64,000 nt of DNA from assembly GCF_019703515.2 (NCBI RefSeq), contig NC_059374.1, positions 21,570,595 to 21,634,594 on the forward strand. The letters run 5' to 3'. The notes below the pieces were generated by a model. That model was given only the letters and a program-made list of their open reading frames with translations. It ran no database searches and was not told the origin of the DNA. The DNA comes from Myxocyprinus asiaticus (lineage: Eukaryota; Chordata; Actinopteri; Cypriniformes; Catostomidae). Position 1 is the first letter of the stretch, and every line of letters starts with the position of its first letter. This document shows, one piece after another, positions 11,142-22,976 of the stretch. Made by a program: the position numbers and the translations under genes.

Positions 11142-11351
11142 ATGGACTGTATTGAGAAGACTGGGGTGAATTCTTGGCTTGAGCAGCAGGAAATAGTACT
11201 GCATAACATTAACTTTGAAATTGTTGTATGTTTACTGGTGCATCTTTTGCTCTTGCTCTGCCCAAGAGGTTCACCTTGGCATTGTTTCAAATCTTTCCCA
11301 ATACCCCGAGCGGGTCAGAAGAACATTCTGACTCATAGTTGGCTTGAAGGT
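11142..11351 (+). other. Unrecognised exon-like ORF with hydrophobic segment
   Basis: ATGGACTGTATTG at 11142 opens a frame of about 70 codons (MDCIEKTGVNSWLEQQEIVL ... FEIVVCLLVHLLLLLCPRGS ... THSWLEG) that reaches a possible donor GTATAA near 11350. The Leu-rich stretch could be a signal anchor. No downstream partner exon was found, so this may be a lone first exon, a noncoding RNA or chance. Confidence 0.2.
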
Positions 11352-11502
11352 ATAATTTTGATTGTTTTTCAGACTGATTCTTGTAAACTGCTTAACATGC
11401 TTTTTTATTTAAATCACACTATTGACTTGAATGTATAAAGGTAATAGCTTGAAAACCTGGTTAATCTCTAGTTAATATCCTGGTGTCTGACTAAAAGTTG
11501 GT

Positions 11503-12031
11503 ATTAAAGGTATAGATCATCCAAAATGTTGTTCCAAACCCACATGACTTTCTTTCACCCATGGAACACAAAAAGAGATTTTAGACAGAATGGCAGTCTA
11601 AGTCCCCATTCACTTCAATTGCATCTTTTGTCCATGCAAAAAAGTAAATGGGGACTGAGGCTGTTAATCCTGAACATTTTGGCAAACATCTCGTTACATC
11701 TCACACAGAAATCTGATATATGTACATATATGAACATATTTAAAATTAAAGTTCATATATTTTGGCAAATATATACATATTTAAATTCCACTATTATTGG
11801 GGAAAATATATTTTATAATATATTCAGTACATATATTTTGAAATATATGTTGCACATATGCACAAGTTTGTGAACTTTCTGTATCAATGAAAACCATATA
11901 TGAACAAACATGTATATTATATATGTGTTTAACATATATTGCCATACATCAGATTTCTTCGGTATCTCATTCAGGTTTGGAACGAGATGCATAATTACAT
12001 TTTTTTTTTTTTGGTGAATTAACCCTTTAAG
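11503..12031. mobile_element. Foldback MITE with inserted palindromic AT-rich segment
   Basis: The left end TTAAAGGTATAGATCATCCA and right end TTGGTGAATTAACCCTTTAA belong to the foldback family seen seven more times in the window. The middle (about 11700-11960) is an AT-rich near-palindrome (ATATGTACATATATGAACAT and its complement) not seen in the other copies. Confidence 0.6.
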
Positions 12032-12102
12032 CAATGAACACAACAGATCACAGCAAAAACTCTGTGGAGCTGCTTATCTACTACAATTTCCCATTTACTT
12101 AA

Positions 12103-12694
12103 AAGGTTAGTTTATCAGAAATTTAAATGTTCTCATCATTTACTCTCATGTCATCCCAGATGTCTGTGTATGTCTTTCAAACGAAGATTTTTAGAAGAAT
12201 ATCTCAGCTCTGTAGGTCCATTCTGTGCAAGTGAATAGTGGCCATAACTTTGACTGTCCAAAAATCACATAAATGCAGCATAAAAGTAATCCATACGACT
12301 TTAGTAGTTAAATCTATGTCTTAAGAAGTGATATGATAGGTGTGGGTGAGAAACAGCTCGATATTTAAGTCTTTCACATTCTGAAAGTGTAGACTTATTG
12401 TAAAAAAGGATTTAAATATTGATCTGTTTCTCACCCAAAGCATAGCTTCAGAAGACATATAATAAACCGCTGGAGTCGTATGGATTACTTTTATGCTGCC
12501 TTTATGTGATTTCTGGACCTTCAAAGGTCTGGTCACCATTCACTTGCATTGTATGGACCGACAGAGCTGAGATATTCTTCTAAAAATCTTCATTTGTGTT
12601 AAGCAGAAGAAAGAAAGTCATATATATCTGGGATGGCATGAAAGTGAGTAAATAATGAGAGAATTTTTATTTTTGGATTAACTAACCCTTTAAA
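12103..12694. mobile_element. Foldback MITE, AGTTCACCC/GGGTGAACT family (copy A)
   Basis: The arms carry GAAGATTTTTAGAAGAATAT CTCAGCTCTGTAGGTCC on the left and its complement on the right, with GTGGGTGAGAAACAG near the centre. The terminal GGTTAGTT...AACTAACC is a variant of the family end. It resembles Angel-type elements of cyprinids; that assignment is tentative. It has no coding capacity. Confidence 0.7.
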
Positions 12695-12699
12695 CTGAG

Positions 12700-13528
12700 T
12701 GTTTTCAGGTATAGTGGTTTGTGTATGTTTTATAATTGAGGTGGTATTGTGATTACAACCATGTTTTCAAGGAGCTCAAATTTCTGTTAAATGCTACCCG
12801 TAAAATCCCACTGTCAATATAGTGCAAAAACGCCATTCTTGGTCTCTCTCACAAAGTGGTGTACTCACATCCCTGTTTGTCACCACTTTTATGCAACCTC
12901 GTACTGGCCCCTGAGCGAGGGGTCAGCAGGGGATGCTCCAATCATAGCCTGCCTGCATCCTGCAATGGTGCTCCTCTATGGACCACAGGAAAAGCCCTCT
13001 GGATCCGTACTGAGAGAAGGGCTCTATTTCATGCCACTAGAACAGCAGCCCTGGCCAAACCAAGCAATCTGACGCAGCCTTACTGACACTATCCAGTATG
13101 GTGTATGCCAGCGGAGGAACAAGGGGTTATCCTTTATATGCACCCATTTTAGTTGGTAGCATCCTGGTACTGTTTCACTGTAGTATGGACAGCTGCTAAA
13201 GGGAATAAACTGGATGGACGTCACAAGGTTAACCTTTTACATTGAGCGGTTTAGGTTAAAGCTAATTTAAGAGGGTTGTGGAGGAAGTTGTCAGTCAGCA
13301 TGAAGCATAATTTGTAGTGTGAGGAGGGATTGATTATGACATGGCTTTGCTTTCCCAGGGTTTATGTTTGTTGTGTTATTGCAGTACATGTGCTTTCTGT
13401 CATCCGAATTGTCTGTTCAGTCTTGGCACAAGGGTGGCTGTTTACATCACTCACTTCTGACTTGTGTTTTCCCAATATATAATATTGATTATAATATTCT
13501 GTCTTTGTGTACTATATGAATGTAAAGT
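12700..13528. other. No feature recognised
   Basis: Overlapping short frames in a GC-richer patch (12850-13230) have no start context, splice sites or family similarity that I can see. Confidence 0.4.
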
Positions 13529-13819
13529 ACACTGCCTGGCCAAAAAAAAAGTTCCATACTCTAATATTTCATAGGACTACCTTTGATTGCGGTGTGCATT
13601 CGTCATGGCATTGTTTCGACAACCTTATGCAATGTCACATTTATTTCTGAGTTGCATAAATTTTTGGCCGAGATCTTGTATTGATGATGGGAGAGTCAAA
13701 CCACTATGTAAAGTCTTCTCCAGCACATCCCAAAGACTTTCAATGGCTCTTTGAACCACTCTTTCACAATTTGAGCCCGATGAATCTTGGCATTGTCATC
13801 CTGGAATATGTCTGTACCG

Positions 13820-14350
13820 TCAGTGAAGAAAAAAATCCATTGATGGGATAACCTGTTCATACAGTACATTCAGGTAGTCAGCTGATATTTTATTGCCAAA
13901 TAGTGTTACTGAGCCTAGACCTGACCAACTGAAGCAACTCCAGATCATAACATTGCCTCCAGAGGCTTGTACAGTGGACACTATGCATGATGGGTGCATC
14001 GCTTCCCTTCTTACCCTGACGCGTCCATCACTTTGAAATAGGATAAATCTGGACTCATCAGACCACATGACCTATTTCCATTGTTCCACAGTCCAATCTT
14101 TATCCTCCCTAGCAAATTGAAGTTGTTTTTTCCGATTAGCCTCACTAACAAGTGGCTTTCTTGTGGCCACACAGCAGTTTAGTCCCAATCCTGTGAGTTC
14201 TCGTCGCATTGTGCATGTGGAAATTATCATACTTTCACTATTAAACATAGCCGTGAGTTCTACTGATTTTTTACGATGTGGCTTCAAGAGTTTTAGTGAT
14301 CTCCGATCATGATCATTCAAGATTTTTTTCCGACCACATTTCTTCCGCAA
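13820..14350 (-). pseudogene. Tc1 transposase pseudogene
   Basis: Minus-strand segments 14350-14072 (DNA-binding domain) and 14068-13820 (SDES of the DDE catalytic core, then GGGNVMIWSCFS-like sequence) are adjacent but frame-shifted. The C-terminal DDE part, towards 13530, is degraded. Confidence 0.8.
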
Positions 14351-14550
14351 AGCTGATGGTTCAACACTATCCTTTCAGGTTTTAATAATGCGTTGGACAG
14401 TTCTTAACCCAATTCCAGTGATTTCATTAATCTCCTTGTTTTCTTTGCTTGATGCAGGCCAATAATTTGCCCCTTCTGAAACACAGTAACATCTTTTCCA
14501 CGACCATGGTATACATCTTCCGACATGGTTGTTTAAGAAATGAGAAGCTA

Positions 14551-14997
14551 GGGGGGGCCTGGGTAGCTCAGTGGTAAAAGACGCTAGCTACCACCCCTGG
14601 AGTTTTCTAGTTCGCTAGTTCGAATCCCAAGGTGTGCTGAGTGAGCCAGGTCTCCTAAGCAACCAAATTGGCCTGGTTGCTAGGGAGGGTTGAGTCACAT
14701 GGAGTAACCTCCTTGTGGTTGCTATAATGTGGTTCGTTCTCAGTGGGGCACGTGGATCGCCGCAGTGGATGGCGTGAATCCTCCACACGCGCTATGTCTC
14801 TGTGGCAACGCGCTCAACAAGCAACGTGATAAGATGCGCAGGTTGGTGGTTTCAGACACAGAGGCAACTGGGATTTGTCCTCCACCACCCGGATTGAGGC
14901 AAATCACTATGCGACCACGAGGACTTAAAAGTGCATTGGGAATTGGGCATTCCAAATTGGGTGTAAAAGGGGAAAAATCCAAAAAGAAAAAAAAAAA
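14551..14997 (+). mobile_element. tRNA-derived SINE (copy 1)
   Basis: The tRNA-like head has box A (CTGGGTAGCTCAGTGG) and box B (AGTTCGAATCCC). It is followed by a conserved ~400-bp body (AAGCAACCAAATTGGCC, TGCTAGGGAGGG, AACGCGCTCAACAAGC) and an A-rich tail. A perfect 16-bp target duplication AAGAAATGAGAAGCTA lies at 14535-14550 and 14998-15013. Four more copies of this family lie in the window. Confidence 0.9.
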
Positions 14998-15184
14998 AAG
15001 AAATGAGAAGCTACATAATGAATCAGTTAGGATTAAAATAATTGTTGCCAGCTGAAACATATGAATCACTGCAATAATGATCCAATCATAAGCTCTTAAG
15101 TATCTGCTTATTTAAATCCAAATGGCGACTTTTTTTTTTTTTTTTTTTGGCCGGGCAGTGTATGTCTTGCCAGACAAGTACAAC

Positions 15185-15385
15185 AGCTTTAACCAGCCAA
15201 AGGTGGTTTGCTGGTCTTAGCTGGTTTAAGCTGGTCTAGTTGGTTTCCCAGCTTGGGAAAGCTGGTGTTTAGCTGAAAAGAGCCCAAAGATCTATAACAC
15301 CAGCAAAACAGGCCAGCCTAACCAGCTTAGCCAGGCTGGGAGACCAGCTAACCACCTGGTTTAAGATGTTTGTTTTCCAGTGGGG
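15185..15385. repeat. CCAGC/GCTGG foldback repeat
   Basis: Dense AGCTGGT and ACCAGC words in both orientations form a palindromic element: GCTGGTTTAAGCTGGTCTAG against CTGGGAGACCAGCTAACC. A related element lies in ppp1r14a intron 2 (22316-22371 and 23875-24110). Confidence 0.6.
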
Positions 15386-15925
15386 AATTAAAGGAATACT
15401 TCACCCAAAAATTAAAATTCTCTCATCAATTACTCACCCTCATGCTATCCCGGATGTGTATGACTTTTTTTCTTCAGCAGAACACAAACAAATCCAGTGG
15501 TTAAATCAGTGTCTTCAGAAGTGATATAATAGGTGTGAGTGAGAAACAGATACATTTTTAAATCAATTTTTACTATAAATTCTCCTCCCTGTCCAGTCAA
15601 GCTCCACTTTAACATTCACCTTCACATTCTTCTTCTTGTGTTTTCGGTGATTCTCATTCTTCATGCATATACCCCCTACTGGGCAGGGAGAAGCATTTCT
15701 AGCAAAAATGGACTTAAATATTGATATTTTTCTCATCCACACCTATCATATCACTTCTAAAGATATGGAATTAACCTCTGGAGTCTTATGGATTACTTTT
15801 ATTCTGCCTTTACGTGCTTTTTGGAGTGTCAAAATTTTGGCACCCATTCACTTGCATTGTATGGACCTACAGAGCTGAGATATTCTTTTAAAAATCTTCA
15901 TTTGTGTTCTGCAGAAGAAGGCAAA
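15386..15925. mobile_element. Foldback MITE (copy B), right end replaced
   Basis: The left end AAGGAATACTTCACCCAAAA belongs to the AGTTCACCC family. The centre holds CCCCTACTGGGCAGGGAG. The copy ends near 15925 at an A-rich stretch instead of the expected right terminus. Confidence 0.65.
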
Positions 15926-15958
15926 CCAAAAACAAAAAAACAAAAAAAAAAAAGCAAA

Positions 15959-16322
15959 ACTGCAGTTACAGTAAGGCACTTACAATGGAAGTGAATGGGG
16001 ACAGTCCATCAACACTAAAATACATAATTTCAAAAGTATAGCCACAAGATGTAAACATTATATGTTTTAACATGATTTTAGTGTGGTAACCTTATGATAA
16101 GCTTACTAACCTTATCTGTGTAAAGTTATATCCAATTACAGGGATACAGGGTTTCGTTGTCTGACAACAAAATTTTTAAATTGGATATAACTTTACATGG
16201 GTTTATTAAAATAAAATCATGCTAACATGTAAAATGTTTACACTTTTTAGCTATACTTTGTGTTTTAATGTTTATGAACTGGCCCCATTCACTTTCTTTG
16301 TAAGTACCATACTGTAACCATA
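15959..16322. mobile_element. Hairpin MITE
   Basis: The arms TTACAGTAAGGCACTTACAA (then TGGAAGTGAATGGGG) and, at about 16280-16318, CCCCATTCACTTTC (then TTTGTAAGTACCATACTGTAA) are reverse complements with few mismatches. Inner arms (AAGTTATATCCAATTA / TTGGATATAACTTTA) also pair. Confidence 0.7.
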
Positions 16323-16329
16323 ATTCTTT

Positions 16330-18466
16330 TAAATAAAGGTGTGACAAGTCCAAATTATTTTTGTGTAAATCAACATTATGCAACAAATGCCGTTAATTGT
16401 GCTTAACTTGTATTGAACCCAGAACATCCCTTTGATTCATTTTGCTATGAGAGAATATGTCTAGGAGTGTTTTCAAAAGATAAACAGAAATGATTTTTGT
16501 TAATAAAAGCTTTAAGCCACAGAACATTCAGTGGAACTATTATTATATACAGCAAATATAAGATTAGTATTAAACATTAGATCCCATCCCATTGCTTGAC
16601 CATACATTAGTCCAAATGAACAAAATGGATGATATATCAGGAAAGATTCCATTAAAAGTGATTTGATAAGAATTAATACATATGACATGTGAAGTCAACA
16701 AATGTTTGTGTCATCATAAATATCACAGACCAAACACATCTAGCAGATGCACATCTAATACTTACTCATTTTGCACAACCAATAATAGTGGGTAAACAGC
16801 TTTAGTTTTACAGTTTAGTTTTACTAGCATGATAAGGAGTTAATAATTTCTGCTAAATATATGAACATTTAAGAATGCTCAGCATTAATGTATATCTTTG
16901 CTGTGCTTGAGACCTACACAACATCTACTCAGCCTCATCAGTAACCTGCTTTACCCAAGAGAAACAACACATGGGAAAACATTTTGCCATGACATTTGAA
17001 ACTTTTATAGTACATATTGAAACCCTACAGTTCAGATCAGGATATTCTGAGCTGATCAAAAGACTGAAAGTCTTGTCAAACCAGAAAAACACTTCCTCTT
17101 ACCCTGCTTGGTGGTAAACCGATGGTAAATCCCTAAAAGTCTCACAGTAGGGACATCCCAGTGTCCCAGAGGTTTTGTACTGTATCTGTATGTCTATTAG
17201 TGAGTTTACTTCTCAATGAGTACTGTGTCTAAAACAAGGAGTAACTAACCATACATATGCTCTCTTCCAAATGAGCTCATGTCTGATCCCTGGGGCCAGC
17301 TATGGTCACTTCCTGAGCTGTTTTGGAGCGCAAAAGACGATGCTTTTTCCTCAGGAAGCCGGCCATCCCCTTTCCTTTCCACCAGCTCAAAACTTCCCCC
17401 ACCACCTTTTAGGCCTTTGGGATCATGGGCACTATGACTCCACTAATTACTCAAGAAGGCGTGGATAGAATACATTAAACGGTGTTCCCCCTTGTAGTGT
17501 ACTGTCATATTTTTTGTTTATTTCTTTACTGACTGGTCAAAAGATGGCACCCTATTCCATACGTACTGTACGTATGCATGGTCAGCACAGTTGTCACTGG
17601 TGTGTGGCGTGAGGGAAGTGGATCTGAATGGGGGCAGAGTTGCAGAATGTGTAGGAGTCTTCTGTCTGCTATTGTCCGAGTGTTTGTTGACCCTAATCCT
17701 CATCACAAGCCTTGCACATCTGAAGGTGTTTTCCCACTGTAACAGAAACACAGGGTTGAAATAAGCAGGGCACACTTGCTGGGTTGGTGTGCCCCGGTCA
17801 ATGAGTGCACCTGCACTGCCTCTGCGTGGGGTAGTTTGTTTTCTTACAGAAAGACAGTGCATTGTATTAGACCCATAGATCTATAGACGCAGGGCTTTGA
17901 TGACCAAGTGCTATTTATATTGTTTACATCATAGGAACAAGCATGGCTTTTCTGCTTCAAAGAATTTGAGAGCTAAAACAGTGTTTTGTTTAGTCTAAAT
18001 AATCATTTCATTTTTCACTTTAGTGTTTCAGTTTCTTTCTTTTTTCACTTTGTTGATAGGCTTTGGCTTTGTTCCCTTGTCTCTGATACAGCTGGTGTTT
18101 TACATACATTTACAAACATTTACATACTAACTATCTTACAGCGCTGTTGCAGAGCCTAAATTCATGTTTTTCCATCTTTCAGCAAGCAATATTGTTGATT
18201 GATTGGTTGACTGGTTGTTTATACTGCTGAATTTCAGTCAATCTCAGAATCTTTCGAGAATTTGAACTTTTAACAGAAGGTCAAATGCAATCAATTACAA
18301 ATGCAGTTATGTACAATACGGGGATAATACTTTGCTCTGACTTACAAATCTGCCTTATAAATGGTTTGTAAGCCAAGTGAAACACATTCAATCATCCATC
18401 ACAATAACAAGCTTGTGTTACAAACAAAAAGAGCTAAAATGGACTCTTGAAATGGACAGGTGCTTT
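16330..18466. other. No feature recognised
   Basis: Largely non-repetitive. Frames at 17271-17468 (+) and 17862-17518 (-) have no recognisable family or splice context. The patch could hold regulatory DNA downstream of ppp1r14a. Confidence 0.4.
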
Positions 18467-18481
18467 GCTGCCCTCTGCTGT
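18467..18481 (-). promoter_or_regulatory. Candidate CTCF site
   Basis: The minus strand reads ACAGCAGAGGGCAGC, matching the vertebrate CTCF core (CCASYAGRKGGCRS) except for the first base. It lies about 2.4 kb beyond the likely ppp1r14a mRNA end. Motif only. Confidence 0.45.
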
Positions 18482-18654
18482 CTTTTTTAGAAGGTTGCAC
18501 TAAAGATTCTTCCAAGATGCATGGAATGTGCATCTAGAGGGAAAACAAATAAATCAAGCATTGAAGTAAATTTTTCCAGTTTTAATGTTTTGTTGACATC
18601 AAAATCATTACAGATTTTTGACATAATAAAATAGTTAAACGTCTGAAGCATTGA

Positions 18655-19354
18655 TAGGGATAGTTCACCCAAAAATCATTTACTCACCCTCATGTCACCC
18701 CAGATGTGTGTGACTTTCTTTCTTCTGCTGAACACAAACGAAGAATTTTAGAAGAATATCTCAGCTCTGTAGGTCCATACAATTTAAGTTAATGGTGATC
18801 AGCCTTTTGAAGCTCCAAAAAGGACATAAAGTCAGCATAAACATAATCCATCAGACTCCAGTGGTTTAAACAATGTTTTCTGAAGCGATCCAAGAGGGTG
18901 AGAATAGACCAAATATACTGTGCATCTTGTCATTGTGGTCTCTATGCACAATCATGATTTCAAACTCGAATATACTTCCTAGAGGTTGATGCATACCCAG
19001 AGCACTAGATAGCGCTCCAGGAAATGTAATTGAGCTTGAAACCACAATAGCCAAGGATACTGCTGATGTCAAGATTTATAGTGAAAAATGAGTTACATTT
19101 TGGTCATTTCTCACCCAAAACCAATTGGATCACTTCAGAAGACATTGATTAAACCAATGGAGTCATATGGATTATGTTTATGCAGACTTCATCTGCTTTT
19201 TGGAGCTTTAAAGGCCTGACCACCATTCACTTGCATTGTATGGACCCACAGAGCTAAGATACTCTTCTAAAAAGAAAAAAGTCATACACATATTAAATGG
19301 CATGAGGGTGAGTAAATGATGAATTTAAATTTTTGTGTGAATTAACCCTTTAAG
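18655..19354. mobile_element. Foldback MITE (copy C)
   Basis: The left end GGGATAGTTCACCCAAAAAT pairs with TTTTTGTGTGAATTAACCCT at the right, and arms with AGAAGAATATCTCAGCTCTG are present. The central segment differs from the other copies and lacks the CTACTGG motif. Confidence 0.7.
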
Positions 19355-19355
19355 T

Positions 19356-20860
19356 AGTTTTGTCCTAAAACTGTTTTTTTTTTTTTTTGTTATTAAATAT
19401 TGTATAGACTTACAGGTCCATCATTATTCTAATGGGAGTTTGTCTGTGATTGTAAAAAGGGAGCATCAAGCTGCACCAAAAACAAAAATCTATTTCCATT
19501 TATGCACACAAAGGACTTACATGCACAAATTATACATAATTAAGTGCAGACATACAGTAGATTGATTATTTTATTTGACAAAGATGAAATGGGCTATGAT
19601 CATTTATACAGCATAATTTATTCCTGTGTCCCTTAGCTTGAATGCTTTTATTTTATTTGAAAATAAGCAGGGTCAAACATTTTATGGGAGGATCCAAAGG
19701 GATAACAAAAGATAAAAATAAAAAAAATAAAAAAAAATATTTTTATGCTAAATATCCATGCCATAACCACTTTTGTTCATCTGTATACAAAGAGCAAAAA
19801 TGTAAATTGAAAAAAAAAAAAAAAAAAAAAAAGTCCAGCCTTTAAAATTAACTAGTTTTGTGCGGACTTAATAGAATACATTTTAGTATCTATTTTTTTG
19901 GAATGTGGGTCTTAAATCTGGAACTGCAAACTAGAAAGAGAGAGAAAAAAAATTAAAAAAAATAAAAATAAAGATACATTGCTGGCACTCTGCTGTTGTA
20001 CATACATATATTATGGTGCATTATACAAACCAAAAATAAAGAACTGAAAGAAAAAAGCTTGGCAATTCCTTAAACATTTATAATTTTCATCAAATATAAA
20101 TATTTTGACCAACTGTTTAACTGTTGGTCATTTCAACTTCAGCAGTTAACACAGTAGCAGCAAAAAATATTAACAATACCTCAAGGTTTGTTAAAAACAC
20201 TCCTTCAACAAAGTCCTTCATACATAATGGGGGGGGGGGGGGCTGACTGTTTTAATATCAAAATCAAATTCTTTACTGACATTCAAGAATTCTTGAAAAT
20301 AATTTACTTCTACAAAATCTAACTACAGATATAAATAACATAATGGAATTATTAAAACTGGTTTGAAATCTAAAAAGCACAGTGACAACAATCTTTGGCC
20401 CGGATGTGGTAAATCTGTTTCTTCATCATAGAAGTCAGTCCTCATGGTTCGACACTTCTAAGGAAAAAGAACTGCTAAAAAGGGATAGCAAGCACTGTAA
20501 AAATGTGGTAAGTTCTAAATTAAACTCATTTTAATAGTGTCAAATAAATTATTTGATATTTTTAAATAAACCTAAATAAATTGGGTTACACCACTGACAG
20601 TCTTTTTTAAGGTAAGATCAGTTAGAAATAGCTCCTTAAGATAACAAATCCACATATTCACTTTTCACAGTGTGTAAGGGATGTACGTCTGTTACAAGAC
20701 TCTCATTCTTCAATACTTACAAAAATTAAAATATGGATGATTCCTTATATCAGGTCCATGAAGTGGTCTGGCATTTATAGTCAAATACCAAGAGTCACAC
20801 AAACAGTCATCTGTATTTTACTCTGTGCTTACATTTCTGCATGGTTGCCACATAAATTAT
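19356..20860. other. A/T-rich stretch with homopolymer tracts, no gene seen
   Basis: It holds A-runs near 19720 and 19810, a run of about 15 G at 20229-20243 and AT-rich unique sequence. It may contain a longer alternative 3' UTR of ppp1r14a, which cannot be judged here. Confidence 0.4.
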
Positions 20861-20866
20861 AGGGTT

Positions 20867-20872
20867 TTTATT
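20867..20872 (-). terminator. Candidate ppp1r14a polyadenylation signal (AATAAA)
   Basis: The plus strand reads TTTATT, which is AATAAA on the minus strand, about 140 nt past the ppp1r14a stop. It is the first canonical hexamer I see downstream. Other TTTATT hexamers at about 19618 and 19650 could serve a longer 3' UTR. Confidence 0.45.
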
Positions 20873-21011
20873 TTTTGTTTTGTTTCTTTACAAACCGGCT
20901 GCAATATGTCCCTTTTTGTACACATGTGCTGCTGATGTCCTGATATTAAGCATGATTGATATAGGAGACTGACCAGCCATCAGTAATGTGTGTGTTTGTT
21001 TGGGAGGGTGC

Positions 21012-21146
21012 TCAGTGTCTCTCATTGTCAGAGGATCCCTGGCGGTCGGGGAAGATGTGAAGCTGGGGATGTTCGATCCCATTGTTGTGGAGATCCTCTT
21101 GTTTCTGGAGGCCATGAAGTTTATTCACCAGCTCTGTGATGAAGAC
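21012..21146 (-). CDS. ppp1r14a: ppp1r14a coding exon 4 and stop
   Basis: This exon has 44 codons plus TGA (21014-21012). It starts after acceptor ATAAG with VFITELVNKLHGLQKQ, the last inhibitory-domain helix. A hydrophilic tail follows, ending DRQGSSDNERH, comparable in length to the variable tail of mammalian CPI-17. The overlapping longer frame that starts with MASRNKR is a shadow. Confidence 0.92.
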   Translation of the reverse strand, partial: VFITELVNKLHGLQKQEDLHNNGIEHPQLHIFPDRQGSSDNERH

Positions 21147-22943
21147 CTTATGAAAATGAGGAGGAAAAGCAGACCATCAGACTTAAAACTTAACAATGAA
21201 AGACACGATGCAACAGTGGAATGTGACAAACGTTTAGGCATAATGCAATCACAGCAAAAAGGAAACTCAAGAAATAATGGGAATGCTAATGGATAATGTA
21301 GCTCTCTCCACATATTATAGACCTCTTTGGTTTGTTATGATCTTTTAAGATTTTGAAGTAACTGTGAATATTTTCATTTGTCCAGGTCCTTCTAGAATTA
21401 CTTTGGTTAACACTTGGGCTTTGTTTGACTGTTAATGAAACCATTCATATGAAAAACAAGCCCAGCTGCTTACGACTAAATTCTTCCAGAAAAGGTGCAG
21501 CCCAGGGTATGTCTACTTTAATCCAGCATTTCTACAAATGGTTGATGCATTCGAAAAATTATCACCATATTGGACATTTGGGATAGTGCTCAGTGAAAAC
21601 AATGCAACTAATCAAACTTTTTAAAACCTGAAACTGACTTGTCACTACGGACTTCAACTTTGAAAACAGGGGTCAGCAGAGGAAGATGTCACAGTTGTAG
21701 AAGCATACAGAGGAAATGTGACTTGTTGTATTTGGTGAAATTGCAGTGGTAAATGGCCGGGGAACTGCCTCCCTAGTCGGATGGTGAAACAACCAAGGGG
21801 AACTCCACCGGTCAAATGAAAATATAACCTAATGACCCCCCCCACAAAGACTGCATCCTAATACCAGACCTGATGGTACCACTAACATTGTATTTGTACA
21901 GGAAGGGAACCTTTCTGTGTATTATCCCTAATGCATATAAAAGCATGTTTTGATAAAGGGACAGTTTTGACTATTCATCAACACCCTCAGTCACTTTTTT
22001 TCCACAGTGTGTCAGTGAATCACTGTTTATAGTAAACCTGAACACTGTAGGGGGTTGTTTTGTTAAAGGTTGGCTAGGTGTAAAAAAAGGACAGTGCATC
22101 TTTGTTTGAAATGAGAGGCTTTATTTATTTATTTCCTAGTGTGTGAGAGAATGATAAGTTGAACAGGAGAAAAAAGGTAGAGAAAAATAGGTATGCTGAC
22201 TTACTTCCGTGTTGTTACCACAGGTATTAAGGATGTCCTGTAAGAAAAAGAAATCAAGAAATTAAATAAACAAATAAAAAAATGCAGAGGGAGAGTGTGT
22301 GTTACAGGAATCTATTCCCTGCTGAAAAGACCAGCTTAGACCACCATGAATTCCCATGCTAATCCAGGATGTAGGGTCCTATGATTTCGGCATTGCGGAA
22401 AACAAGGGCAGAATCACGTAATCCAGTCATTAAAACAAATTAACTATAGAACACGGAATGTCACGGATTTTGACATATTTGGGATGAAATTTACAATTAA
22501 TCACATTAAAATCATGATACGTCAAAGGATAATGATTAAAACCACAAAAGGCTGAAATTTAATTAAACAAATACACAGTCTGCAACTCTGCATGAGCTGC
22601 GCGCTTCAACAGCAAGCGAATGTGAGAAGCCACTGCTAATACACTAACCTCATTATTAACATCACGTGTGCTCTGTGTATATTAATGACAAAGCAGAGCA
22701 CTTTATTCACTGTGAAGCGCATAGCACATGCAGACTATATATTTATATAAACCATAGCCTTTTGCGGTTTAATAAGCACATTAGTCCATATAGTGAACTG
22801 TTTTTCTGGAGGTGAGAAGTAAAGCCGTCGAAAACATCTGGTTTTCTGCCAAAATGTCAAAACTTAACTAGACAGACTGAAAAAAATGTGACAGAAATAT
22901 ATCACTTCTGTATAGTAAAATGTTATATTCAATGTAGTAGTAG

Positions 22944-22976
<33 letters not shown>

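Larger units (their letters stand above)
13530..15160 (-). mobile_element. Tc1-like transposon with nested SINE
   Basis: The ends are CACTGCCTGGCCAAAAAAAA and, inverted, CACTGCCCGGCCAAAAAAAA, flanked by TA at 13528 and 15161. Transposase on the minus strand is split in two frames. 14350-14072 has the helix-turn-helix part (MRKKCGRKKILNDHDRRSLK, REANRKKQLQFAREDKDW-like), and 14068-13820 has WSDESRFILFQSDGRVRVRR with the first catalytic Asp. A SINE interrupts the element at 14551-14997. Confidence 0.88.

Noticed and set aside
14562..14636. tRNA-like sequences with box A and box B (also at 2634, 24762, 25602, 30575 and in reverse at 38553)
   Set aside because: These are SINE heads: each continues into the same SINE body, has a target duplication and lacks a clean tRNA fold and end.
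14729..15069. Overlapping 108- and 109-codon ORFs (and 30542-30916, 38202-38394, 25779-25964)
   Set aside because: They lie within SINE bodies; their apparent similarity to each other is repeat similarity, not a gene family.
17271..17862. Two opposed ORFs of 65 and 114 codons
   Set aside because: No family, splice context or repeat was recognised. They may be chance frames in a GC-richer patch.
20888..21115. 75-codon minus-strand ORF beginning MASRNKR
   Set aside because: It is an out-of-frame shadow of ppp1r14a exon 4.
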